From assembly GCA_964619065.1 (NCBI GenBank), contig CAZUCC010000008.1, forward strand, positions 1-64,000: a stretch of 64,000 nucleotides of DNA, read 5' to 3'. The translations under genes were made by a program, and so were the position numbers. The stretch is from JANXUC01 sp964619065 (GTDB lineage: Bacteria > Acidobacteriota > Terriglobia > Terriglobales > Acidobacteriaceae). Every line of letters begins with the position of its first letter. Position 1 is the stretch's first letter. Positions 17,821 to 25,485 of the stretch are shown piece after piece. The notes below the pieces were generated by a model that had not been told where the DNA came from, searched no databases, and saw nothing but the letters and a program-made list of their open reading frames with translations.

Positions 17821-17896
17821 GGAACCTGAGTTTTGCTTCTGCCCGGGAAACTGAAAAATCAAGGGAAATCGTTTCCTTCGATGCGACCGCTCCCTC

Positions 17897-20197
17897 TTAC
17901 AATTGCGCCAGCGTCTGTCGCGCGTCGTCGGCCCCTGGGAATTTCGGATTTAGCTTTAAGGCTTTCTGCAGCGTAGTCTTTGCGAGGTCTTTTTGACCGT
18001 TCTTCTGGTAAGCCAAACCCAGGTGGTAGTAAGTTACGGGGTCCTCGGGCTGGTCGCCGTCCTGCCCGTTCTTAATCGATGCTTTGAACATATTGATGGC
18101 CGAGCCGTAGATACCTTTGTGGTAAAACGCCCAGCCGAGCGTGTCGGCAGAGTTGGGAGAATCGGGCATCCCGCGGCGGGCTTCCTGGGCCATCGCGAGG
18201 GCCACGTCCACGTTGCCGCCTTCCTGCAACATCAGGTAGGCCATGTTGTTTTTCGCCAGCGCGTTATCGGGCTGGACTTGTAGCGCCTTCTGGTACATGT
18301 CTTTGGCGGGCTGCCACTGCTGTTTGGATTCGTACATCTCTCCGGTCAAGACGTAAAAGCGGGCGTCGGTGGGGTTGTCCTTGATGGACTGTAGATACGT
18401 AGTAATCGCCTGGTCGGTATTGCCGGCGGCGACCTGTACCTGGCCAAGCTTCAGCAGAGCGTCGGAATTGCTCTTGTCGAGTTCGATGGATTTCTTGATC
18501 GCGGCCTCAGCTCCCGCATAGTCTTTTTTGTCGGAGAGGACGACGCCCAGCAGATAGTAGTAATTACTGTTGTTGGGAACCTTGGCGATCTGCACATTGA
18601 TGCGCGCGACTGCCTTATCCAACTGGTCTTGCTGGGAATCGACACGAGCGATTCCGACGAGAGCATCGGCGGCGTTGGGATCATGCGCAAGAGCCTGCTC
18701 GTAGAAATTGGTTGCATCGGCGTATTTTTTCTGGGCCAGGCGCAGATTGCCCATGTGGATGTAACCAACCGGGCTCTGCGGCGCAACCTCGATGGCTTTG
18801 CGCATGTCAATTTCCGCCTGTTTCTCATCCTTGCGGCCTTGTCGCGAAATACCGAGCAGAACATATCCATCGGGTAGAAGCGGTTGCAGCTTAATGATCT
18901 GGTTGGCGGATTCCTCCAGCGCTGAATAGTTATTATTCTTGAGTTCGAGGGCGGCCAGTGCATGATGCGCTTCGAACAGGTCGGGACGCAGGCGAACTGC
19001 GTTCCGCCATTCGTTTTCGGCAGACTGGATGTTGCCCAGGGCATCGTAGGCCGCACCCAAGTGATAGTGGGCCACGCCATTATCCGGATCGGCGTTGATG
19101 ACCGCCTGCAGCGTTGCGGAGGCTTCGCGGGGCTGTCCGCGTTTGAGTTGGATCTGCCCGCGATAGATCAGACCCTCGGCGTCTTTTTCGCTGGCTTTTA
19201 AGATTTCGTCATTCAACTTGGTGGCTTCATCCAGCCGGTCTTTGAGAATCAAGAGCTGGATGTAGTTTTTCTTGGCCTGCAAGTCCTTCGGGTGCGCCGA
19301 AAATACGGACTGGTACTCCGTCGTGGCTTTATCCAAATCGCCGGAGGCAAAATAGAAATCTCCCAGCATTCGGTAGGCCTCGTTGTTGTCAGGAAGGTCG
19401 GTCTTGGCCTGACGCAGAAGCTTTTCGGCTTCGTCCCGTTTGCCTTGTTCCATATAAAGACGGGCCAATGCGGCGCGTGGTTCCTGGTCTTGTGGGTTAG
19501 TTTCAATGGCATGGTGGAATACCTGGTCCGCCTCGCTCCACCGGGAAAGGGATTGGTAGAAACTTCCCAGGGCGATCTGCGAATTGGCAGCCTTGGGATT
19601 TGCAGCCACGGCCTTGCGGAAGCTGGCTTCGGCGGCTGCGGGCTGGTTGGCCCTGACCTGCAAGAAAGCCATGTTCAGCAAGATATCCGGATTGCCTGGA
19701 GTGGCGTCGAGAGCTTTCTGCATCTCCTGCAGAGCTGCGGGCAGGTTGTCCTGGGCCGCCAGGTAGTTGGCCATGGCCAGGTGAAACTGAGGATTCGAGG
19801 GATCCTTCGCAGCCAGCAGGTCAAGATGCTCCTTGGCGCGGTCGAGTGTCCGGCTGGCAATCAGCAGATTGGCGAGATCGATGTGCGCCTGGTAGTGATC
19901 CGGGCGAAGCTCGACGGTACGTTCCAGTTGCTCGTAGGCGGAATTCCAATCCTGTAACTTAATGTAAGCCTGGGCAAGCTGATAGTGCCCTTCGACGAAC
20001 CGCGGGTCGACTTGCACGGCATTCGAAAATTGAATGATCGCTTCACGATACTTGGCTTTATCGAAATAGCGCTGGCCGCTTTCGAAGTACTTCTGTTTTT
20101 GCACGCTGGGATCGCGCTTGCAACCGGCGGCAAGCGCCAGCAGAACGAACAGGAAAAGCGAAAGCGTGCGAAAGGAACGGAACGACGCATGTTTCAT
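17897..20197 (-). CDS. TPR-repeat lipoprotein of the exosortase system (PrsT-like)
   Basis: About 766 residues. The N-terminal lipoprotein signal ends in LLALAAGCK (lipobox with Cys). The rest is a solenoid of roughly 20 TPR repeats (for example YFDKAKYREAIIQFSNAVQVDP). Such TPR lipoproteins are a regular member of PEP-CTERM/exosortase loci and probably scaffold export in the periplasm. The ATG at 20197 is chosen because GGGAG lies about 8 nt upstream; an upstream in-frame start at 20230 is less likely. It is transcribed in the same direction as exosortase and epsI, about 160 nt downstream of epsI, so it may be part of that operon. Confidence 0.9.
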   Translation of the reverse strand: MKHASFRSFRTLSLFLFVLLALAAGCKRDPSVQKQKYFESGQRYFDKAKYREAIIQFSNAVQVDPRFVEGHYQLAQAYIKLQDWNSAYEQLERTVELRPDHYQAHIDLANLLIASRTLDRAKEHLDLLAAKDPSNPQFHLAMANYLAAQDNLPAALQEMQKALDATPGNPDILLNMAFLQVRANQPAAAEASFRKAVAANPKAANSQIALGSFYQSLSRWSEADQVFHHAIETNPQDQEPRAALARLYMEQGKRDEAEKLLRQAKTDLPDNNEAYRMLGDFYFASGDLDKATTEYQSVFSAHPKDLQAKKNYIQLLILKDRLDEATKLNDEILKASEKDAEGLIYRGQIQLKRGQPREASATLQAVINADPDNGVAHYHLGAAYDALGNIQSAENEWRNAVRLRPDLFEAHHALAALELKNNNYSALEESANQIIKLQPLLPDGYVLLGISRQGRKDEKQAEIDMRKAIEVAPQSPVGYIHMGNLRLAQKKYADATNFYEQALAHDPNAADALVGIARVDSQQDQLDKAVARINVQIAKVPNNSNYYYLLGVVLSDKKDYAGAEAAIKKSIELDKSNSDALLKLGQVQVAAGNTDQAITTYLQSIKDNPTDARFYVLTGEMYESKQQWQPAKDMYQKALQVQPDNALAKNNMAYLMLQEGGNVDVALAMAQEARRGMPDSPNSADTLGWAFYHKGIYGSAINMFKASIKNGQDGDQPEDPVTYYHLGLAYQKNGQKDLAKTTLQKALKLNPKFPGADDARQTLAQL

Positions 20198-20356
20198 CGG
20201 GGATTCTCCCAAACAATTATCGAAGAACAACTACGGCGATACCGGGGATATATGCCCAATTCAGCCAGGAATTCAGTGTAGCGTCCCCGCTCGCCACAAG
20301 CCAGTTACGAGAGGAACAGGGCAGGCCCGTCCCGTAAATGCATCTTTGCCCATTGC

Positions 20357-21007
20357 TCATCGTGGAATATACCGTCCCAATTGGGGCGTCACGAGTGCAG
20401 CGAACTCCAGAAGCCTGGCCCGGGCTGTCTCGATCCGCTCTTCCGAAGCGACTGGGGTGGTGATGCGAATCAGGGAACCATCGCTGCGGTTCAAGCGCAT
20501 TGCGTCGGCAACCAGATAGAACTTGGCCCAGTATTCACTCGCCACGGCTCGGTTATGCGCCTGATACCAGTACAGTACCAGCTTGCGGTCGGTGCCTTTG
20601 GCAATCAAGTACTCATTGGCGGAGAAAGGAGCAACACCGGGAGCCTGGACTTCCCGTTCCGCCGAATGTACGGGGGACCAGCCCGCTCCAGGCAAGCAGT
20701 TCTTAGGCGAGTGCAAGGTGTCGCCGGCACGTTGCGAGGCGAAATAGGCCACGAAGAGATCGACATCTGGAGATCCGGCAGTATCCGGGTAAATTCGGAG
20801 CAGAAAATCTCCATTGCCGAGAACGTCGAGAACGTCCTGCGGGATCGTGTAGTCGACGCCAGTGCGGGTTCCAAGATAGCGCGGGAACGAGGACAAGGGC
20901 TCGCGGGTGAGGATGACTTCCTGCGTATCCCGCGCGTAAAGCAGGACGGCTGTCAACGCCAGCAAGGCGGCAGCGAGCAGAAAGCGCATAGGGTACCGCG
21001 GGTTCAT
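20357..21007 (-). CDS. epsI: EpsI domain protein (exosortase-associated)
   Basis: 216 residues: an N-terminal membrane segment (residues 8-25) and an EpsI domain with the characteristic HSPKNCLPGAGW near residues 99-110 and LVLYWYQAHNRAVASEY further on. EpsI is required for methanolan-type exopolysaccharide in its namesake system, but its biochemical role is not established. The ATG overlaps the exosortase stop codon (ATGA). In many proteobacterial type A exosortases this domain is fused to the C terminus of the exosortase; here the two are separate proteins. Confidence 0.9.
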   Translation of the reverse strand: MNPRYPMRFLLAAALLALTAVLLYARDTQEVILTREPLSSFPRYLGTRTGVDYTIPQDVLDVLGNGDFLLRIYPDTAGSPDVDLFVAYFASQRAGDTLHSPKNCLPGAGWSPVHSAEREVQAPGVAPFSANEYLIAKGTDRKLVLYWYQAHNRAVASEYWAKFYLVADAMRLNRSDGSLIRITTPVASEERIETARARLLEFAALVTPQLGRYIPR

Positions 21008-21954
21008 GAGGAGAGCTCCGAAGCTGGCCGGTTTTGGTTTTGCAAGTCTTGGGTTTTCGAGTCCAAAAACAGATGCAGAATCCGGCGCACGGCAAACAGC
21101 AGCAGTAAGGAAACGACAAAAATAATCCAGCCCGAGAACGTGTGAAAGAAGCCTTCAGCTTTTTCGGGATCCCAGTATTGCACCAGCAGGCCGGTGCCGA
21201 CGATACGCAGACTGTTGGCGACGACCGCAATCGGGACAGCCGCCAGAGCCAGCAACACGCGCACCTGCCAGCGCCTTTCCAGTAGATAACCGTACATAAT
21301 GGCCAGCGTCACGAGGGACATAAGAGAGCGAATGCCGCTACAGGCTTCGGCTACTTCGAGAGCCATTGCCGGCAAGCGGATGACGTTGCCTTCCCGCAGG
21401 ACAGGCACACCAACCAGAGGCAGCAGGTTCGCGGCGATTTGCGATGCCAGAATCTGCAACGGAAATGTGATCTGGTTGAACACGATGGCGGGAAGCGGAA
21501 TCATGAGCAGAAGAAACAGCCAAGGGAAAGACGCGGCTCGCAGGAAGCGCCATCCGAGAAGCAAGGCCACCAATCCGCCGAGTACGGGTACGAGGGAAAC
21601 CCGGGACAAGAAAAGTTCGGCTCCCAACGACCCGACAATCAGGCAAAGTAACCCAGGGATGATGAGCCAAAGACCCGCCCATGTGGGCCGAGGGCAAACG
21701 CTGGAAAGCCGAGTGCGCTCCTGCCAAAGGACATAAAGGGAAAAGGCTGGCACGAAGAAGCCATGCGAAAAATTGGGGTCGTGCGACCACTGGGAAGCCA
21801 GCCGCAGGAGTACGGGGCCATAGAGAAGCCCCAGCAGACACACGAGCAAATAGAGCCGTACCCTGGAGGTGCGATCCTCCCAAGCCTTCGCTACGTCTTG
21901 CCTAGAAGGCACAGCCTGCACCGCGGCATTCATGAATTGGACTTTAGTCAGCAT
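21004..21954 (-). CDS. xrt: Exosortase (EpsH/Xrt family transpeptidase-like protease)
   Basis: 316 residues with about eight membrane helices. The three invariant catalytic residues are present: C205 in VAEACSGIRS, R250 in VVANSLRIVGTG and H271 in FFHTFSGWIIF. It should cleave PEP-CTERM proteins, such as the one at 13825-14430, in the inner membrane. The start could be ATG at 21954 or 21933; neither has a clear ribosome binding site. It is co-translated with epsI and probably with the TPR lipoprotein. The EPS regulator gene is divergent from it. Confidence 0.95.
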   Translation of the reverse strand: MLTKVQFMNAAVQAVPSRQDVAKAWEDRTSRVRLYLLVCLLGLLYGPVLLRLASQWSHDPNFSHGFFVPAFSLYVLWQERTRLSSVCPRPTWAGLWLIIPGLLCLIVGSLGAELFLSRVSLVPVLGGLVALLLGWRFLRAASFPWLFLLLMIPLPAIVFNQITFPLQILASQIAANLLPLVGVPVLREGNVIRLPAMALEVAEACSGIRSLMSLVTLAIMYGYLLERRWQVRVLLALAAVPIAVVANSLRIVGTGLLVQYWDPEKAEGFFHTFSGWIIFVVSLLLLFAVRRILHLFLDSKTQDLQNQNRPASELSS

Positions 21955-22199
21955 ATGCGAGATTAGGCGGAAAGCAAATAGCCATTAGGTGTGAGATGCT
22001 CCCGGGTCCCTTTTGCAACAACGCGAATTAGCGATTACCGATGTAAATTGTTCATTAAAAATAGGTTATATGGGTTGGCGCACCCCCCAATAGGCGATAC
22101 TCAAGAGGATTACGAAAGAATGGGTAAATCTTTTCCACTTTTATTCCGAAGCGTGGGAAGATATGACACGGGGGCGGCGTGAGTATTGTTTTCCCAAGA

Positions 22200-22219
22200 T
22201 TGGCTAAGCAATTAGCCAA
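22200..22219. promoter_or_regulatory. Perfect inverted repeat, candidate enhancer-binding site
   Basis: TTGGCTAA-GCAA-TTAGCCAA: perfect 8-bp arms with a 4-nt centre. The centre is about 58 nt upstream of the GG of the sigma-54-like promoter. It has the same arm and spacer geometry as the repeat at 13637-13656 but a different sequence. Confidence 0.55.
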
Positions 22220-22230
22220 TAAGGGGATAA

Positions 22231-22244
22231 GCACGATGTCGTGC
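22231..22244. promoter_or_regulatory. Short palindrome GCACGA-TG-TCGTGC
   Basis: Perfect 6-bp arms with a 2-nt centre, between the larger inverted repeat and the -24/-12 promoter. Possible second protein-binding site. Confidence 0.35.
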
Positions 22245-22266
22245 AAGCTTGACATGGTTTCTAAAG

Positions 22267-22282
22267 TGGCAACTGCCGTGCA
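22267..22282 (+). promoter_or_regulatory. Candidate sigma-54 promoter of the EPS regulator/export operon
   Basis: TGGCAACTGCCGTGCA: GG at 22268-22269 and GC at 22280-22281 with 10-nt spacing. TGGCA at -24 and TGCA at -12 both match the RpoN consensus. It lies about 60 nt before the ATG at 22341. Confidence 0.6.
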
Positions 22283-22340
22283 CTATGAGTAAGGCAAAGC
22301 AATTTCGCGGTCTCGTGTCCCCCCGAAGCGCAACGCCATT

Positions 22341-23303
22341 ATGTCCACGATAGATCACAACTTTCCTCCATTGACGGAGAAGCCGGGAAAGGCTTCGTTT
22401 CCCAGTCCAGAACCACCTCCGGAGCTGCAATTCTTGCCAGGCGGCTGTCCGGCGATGCTTTCTGTCGAGCAGGTCATGCGAGAGCTCGCCATGGGCGACG
22501 CGCCGGTTCTGATTCGCGCTGAAGCAGGAGCCGGCAAGCGGACAGCTGCACAGAGAATTCACGAAATGTCGATTCGCCGCAGCCAGCCTTTTGTGGTCCT
22601 GGATTGCGCCGCGCTCACCATCGAAGCTTTGAAGAACAGTCTTACCAGTTCCTTCCGGCGCGGCACGGTTCTACTGGAGGACGTGGCGAGCTTGACTGCG
22701 GATTGTCAGGTTCAATTGATGAAGGTTCTGGGGAAGTCGGTGGAGGAGGGCGCGGTTGGCGGAGCCCGACTGGTGTTTACTACGTCGCGGGATTTGGAAG
22801 CGGAAGTATCGGCGCAGCGCTTCCGGGAAGATTTGTACTACCGAATTAGTGGGGTTTGTCTGCGATTACCACCATTGCGGCAGCGGCGCGAAGACATTCC
22901 CCAACTGGTGAGCTTCTTCCTGGCCCGCTATGCCTCGGAACTGGGGCGACCCCTGCCCAAGTTCAGTGGGGACGCAGAACGCCGCCTGCAGGAGTATACC
23001 TGGCCCGGAAATCTGCGGGAATTGCAGGAAGTTGCCAAGGCCATGGTAGTTCGAGGGGATGAGTCGGTCGTACTGAGGGGATTGCGCGGGCTGAGCGTGC
23101 TTTCTGGCGGTCAGGTGGCAGACCGGATTTCCCTGAAAGAAGCTGGCAAAGCGGCATCGCGCGAAGCGGAGAAAGAACTGATTCTGAAAGTCTTGAACAA
23201 GACTCGCTGGAACCGGCGCCGCGCCGCCCAAGAATTGCAAATCAGTTACAAAGCTTTGCTGTACAAGCTGAAGCAAATTGGTTGTGAAGAGTACGGAGCC
23301 TAG
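22341..23303 (+). CDS. AAA+ enhancer-binding-protein homolog lacking the GAFTGA loop
   Basis: 320 residues. The order is an N-terminal Pro-rich tail, an AAA+ domain and a C-terminal Fis HTH (WNRRRAAQELQISYKALLYKL). Walker A is atypical (AEAGAGKRT, residues 60-68) and Walker B is TVLLED (109-114); the arginine-finger region REDLYYRI is kept. Between C89 and R107 there are 18 residues, where the paralog at 12542 has 36. The missing part is exactly the segment with GAFTGA, the loop that engages sigma-54. It therefore should not remodel sigma-54 holoenzyme. It may repress, compete for the same sites, or act with sigma-70 as TyrR-like proteins do. It heads the export operon (23343 onward). Confidence 0.88.
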   Translation: MSTIDHNFPPLTEKPGKASFPSPEPPPELQFLPGGCPAMLSVEQVMRELAMGDAPVLIRAEAGAGKRTAAQRIHEMSIRRSQPFVVLDCAALTIEALKNSLTSSFRRGTVLLEDVASLTADCQVQLMKVLGKSVEEGAVGGARLVFTTSRDLEAEVSAQRFREDLYYRISGVCLRLPPLRQRREDIPQLVSFFLARYASELGRPLPKFSGDAERRLQEYTWPGNLRELQEVAKAMVVRGDESVVLRGLRGLSVLSGGQVADRISLKEAGKAASREAEKELILKVLNKTRWNRRRAAQELQISYKALLYKLKQIGCEEYGA

Positions 23304-23342
23304 CCAGTGGAAAGTCGAATCCGCGGAACTAAGGAGAGGGTC

Positions 23343-23975
23343 ATGATACAGAGCAGAAGGTTTGGGGTGGGCGGGTTGATTTTGTTGGGTGTTTTAGTGG
23401 GAGGAGCGCAAGCACAGGATGCGAAGGCCAAGCCTCAAGCGGCAACCGAGGTCACCGCGCCAGCGCCAGCTCCGCCACCGGCGGGGGTAGCTCCCGCAGA
23501 CTATGTCATTGGAGCGGAGGATACGCTGCACGTTTCAGTTTGGAAAGAGCCTGATCTGACGGCGACCCTGCCGGTGCGTCCCGATGGGAAGATTTCCCTG
23601 CCGTTGCTGAACGATGTGCAGGCGGCGGGGCTGACGCCCATGCAATTGGCGGATTCGCTTACGGTGAAGCTCAAGAAGTATGTTGCCGATCCGCAGGTAA
23701 CGGTGGTGGTAACGCAGATGAACAGCCAGAAGGTTTTCCTGCTCGGTGAGGTTTTGCATACCGGCGCGGTGCCTCTTCTGCCCAACATGACCGTGTTGCA
23801 AGTTTTGGCGACTGCGGGTTTCTCGCAGTTCGCTAATACCAAGAAGATCTACATTTTGCGGACAGAGAACGGAAAGCAGCAGAAATTGCTCTTCGACTAC
23901 AAGGCGGTGATCAAGGGTGAGCATATGGACCAGAACATTCTGCTCAAGCCTGGCGATACCGTAGTGGTGCCGTAG
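23343..23975 (+). CDS. Polysaccharide export protein (Wza/Poly_export family with SLBB)
   Basis: About 210 residues. A signal peptide ends near VGGAQAQ; there is no lipobox Cys, unlike Wza. An Ala/Pro-rich linker leads to the Poly_export domain (YVIGAEDTLHVSVWKEPDLT, VRPDGKISLPLLNDV) and an SLBB domain (KVFLLGEVLHTGAVPL, LLKPGDTVVVP). It should form or assist the outer-membrane/periplasmic export channel. ATG 23343 is chosen because AAGGAGAGG lies upstream. It follows the regulator gene by 40 nt and precedes the beta-barrel gene by 18 nt. Confidence 0.92.
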   Translation: MIQSRRFGVGGLILLGVLVGGAQAQDAKAKPQAATEVTAPAPAPPPAGVAPADYVIGAEDTLHVSVWKEPDLTATLPVRPDGKISLPLLNDVQAAGLTPMQLADSLTVKLKKYVADPQVTVVVTQMNSQKVFLLGEVLHTGAVPLLPNMTVLQVLATAGFSQFANTKKIYILRTENGKQQKLLFDYKAVIKGEHMDQNILLKPGDTVVVP

Positions 23976-23993
23976 GAGATGAGAGAAACCGTG

Positions 23994-25415
23994 ATGAATT
24001 GGAAATATCAGGTCATGCTCGCTGGAGTTTTGCTGCTGAGCACAACGGCGTGGGCGCAACAAGACTCCGGGCAGGAGCCAACACCTCCACCAACTCCGGC
24101 GCCCGCTTTTGGGCAGGAGCCGCCACCGCCACAGGTGGCGCAGGCACCACCAGTGACTTCGCTGGACGAAGCGTCTCTTGAGCCCGCGATCGCAGCGCGC
24201 AGTTTTCTGCAACCCGGTCTCCATGTGACGGAGTCGGTGAATAGCAACTTGGGCAAAAGGGATACGGTCGGGATTACGCGTCTTCTGGGGAGCCTGGATC
24301 TGACGCGGTTATGGAGCCGCTACACCTTTTCGGCGAACTACGTGGGAGGGGCTTCGCTCTACAGCGATTCCTTCGATCAGCCTTCGCAAGTGCATGAGTT
24401 GGCTGCGTCGCAACGCTATGCCTGGCGAACCGGACAGTTGCAGGTTCGGGACGGCCTGACCTATCTGCCGGAGGGCTCGTTTGGCTTTAGCGGTTTTGGT
24501 GGAGCTGGCGGAGGAGGAAGCTCGGGTGGAGGAGGGTTCGGAGGCGGAAACACTTTTGGTTCTTTGGGGACGGACCCACGCTTGACGAACGCTGTTACCG
24601 TCGATGTGAGGGAGAGCCTGAATCCGCGTTCTTCCCTCACCGTGGCTGGGGGCTACACGTTCACAGATTTTTTAAATAGCGCGAACCCGGGTACGGTGAA
24701 TAGCCGGCAGGTGAGCGCGCAGGCTGGTTATAGCCGGGCTTTGAATCACTTTGATCAGCTCGGGCTGCAGTACGGATTTCAGCAATTCCAATTCCCCCTC
24801 CAGGGGGCGGGCACGATTGATTCTCACACCGTGCAAGTTCTCTACCAGCACCAGATTTCCGGAAGAATGGACCTGGTTCTGGGCGGCGGTCCGCAAGTCA
24901 CGACGATCATGGTTCCTGCGAACCTTGCGGCCATACCACCAACGCAGGCGAGTACGACAACGAAGATTTCGGCAAGCGTTCGGTCCAGCCTGCGCTACCG
25001 GCTGCAGCGTGCTTCGATCGCGCTGACCTACGACCGGCACACCACAGCAGGCTCGGGTATCCATCTGGGATCGCAAAGCGATGTGGCGCGATTTACTTAT
25101 CAGCGGCCTCTAAGCCGGTTGTGGAATTCCACCCTGGATGTGGGATATTCGCGGCACACAGCCCTGCAAGCGGCTCAGGGCAATGCCTTGGGAGGCGCAT
25201 ACCAGTCGGGCTTTGCAGGCGGCGGTTTGAATCGACGGCTGGGCCGCTTCTTCAGCGTGCAGATTCATTACCAGTATGACTATGAGTACTTCGACGGGAA
25301 ATCCTGTAATCCGGCGCTATCGAACTGTTCCCCCTCCATTAATAGCCATTATCTGAACCGTCACATTGGAGACTTGACGTTGAGCTGGCATCCGGCGCCG
25401 ATCCGGCTGGACTAG
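23994..25415 (+). CDS. Outer-membrane beta-barrel protein of the EPS/exosortase locus
   Basis: About 473 residues. A signal peptide (residues 8-21, ending TAWAQQ) is followed by a Pro/Gln-rich linker and then alternating aromatic/polar strands to the C terminus, typical of a beta-barrel (for example RLWNSTLDVGYSRH). A Gly-rich loop (FGGAGGGGSSGGGGFGGG, roughly residues 165-182) interrupts it. Proteins of this kind occupy this place in PEP-CTERM-linked EPS loci and are candidates for the outer-membrane passage. Start ATG 23994 has GAGAG about 8 nt upstream; ATG 23979 is an alternative. Confidence 0.75.
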   Translation: MNWKYQVMLAGVLLLSTTAWAQQDSGQEPTPPPTPAPAFGQEPPPPQVAQAPPVTSLDEASLEPAIAARSFLQPGLHVTESVNSNLGKRDTVGITRLLGSLDLTRLWSRYTFSANYVGGASLYSDSFDQPSQVHELAASQRYAWRTGQLQVRDGLTYLPEGSFGFSGFGGAGGGGSSGGGGFGGGNTFGSLGTDPRLTNAVTVDVRESLNPRSSLTVAGGYTFTDFLNSANPGTVNSRQVSAQAGYSRALNHFDQLGLQYGFQQFQFPLQGAGTIDSHTVQVLYQHQISGRMDLVLGGGPQVTTIMVPANLAAIPPTQASTTTKISASVRSSLRYRLQRASIALTYDRHTTAGSGIHLGSQSDVARFTYQRPLSRLWNSTLDVGYSRHTALQAAQGNALGGAYQSGFAGGGLNRRLGRFFSVQIHYQYDYEYFDGKSCNPALSNCSPSINSHYLNRHIGDLTLSWHPAPIRLD

Positions 25416-25485
25416 GCAGCTTGGGAACTTGCGGCCAATATTTTGATGAAAGCTGCCTACGAGCAGCAGGAATGAGAGTACGAAC

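Larger units (their letters stand above)
21955..22340. other. Divergent control region between exosortase and EPS regulator genes
   Basis: About 385 nt, more AT-rich than its surroundings. It contains three ordered elements for the rightward gene: a perfect inverted repeat at 22200-22219, a shorter palindrome GCACGA-TG-TCGTGC at 22231-22244 and a -24/-12-like promoter at 22267-22282. I found no similarly good site reading towards exosortase. Confidence 0.5.

Noticed and set aside
20289..20303. Minus-strand GG-N10-GC site (TGGCTTGTGGCGAGC) upstream of the TPR lipoprotein
   Set aside because: Only the -24 half resembles the consensus; the -12 half lacks TTGC and no inverted repeat lies upstream.
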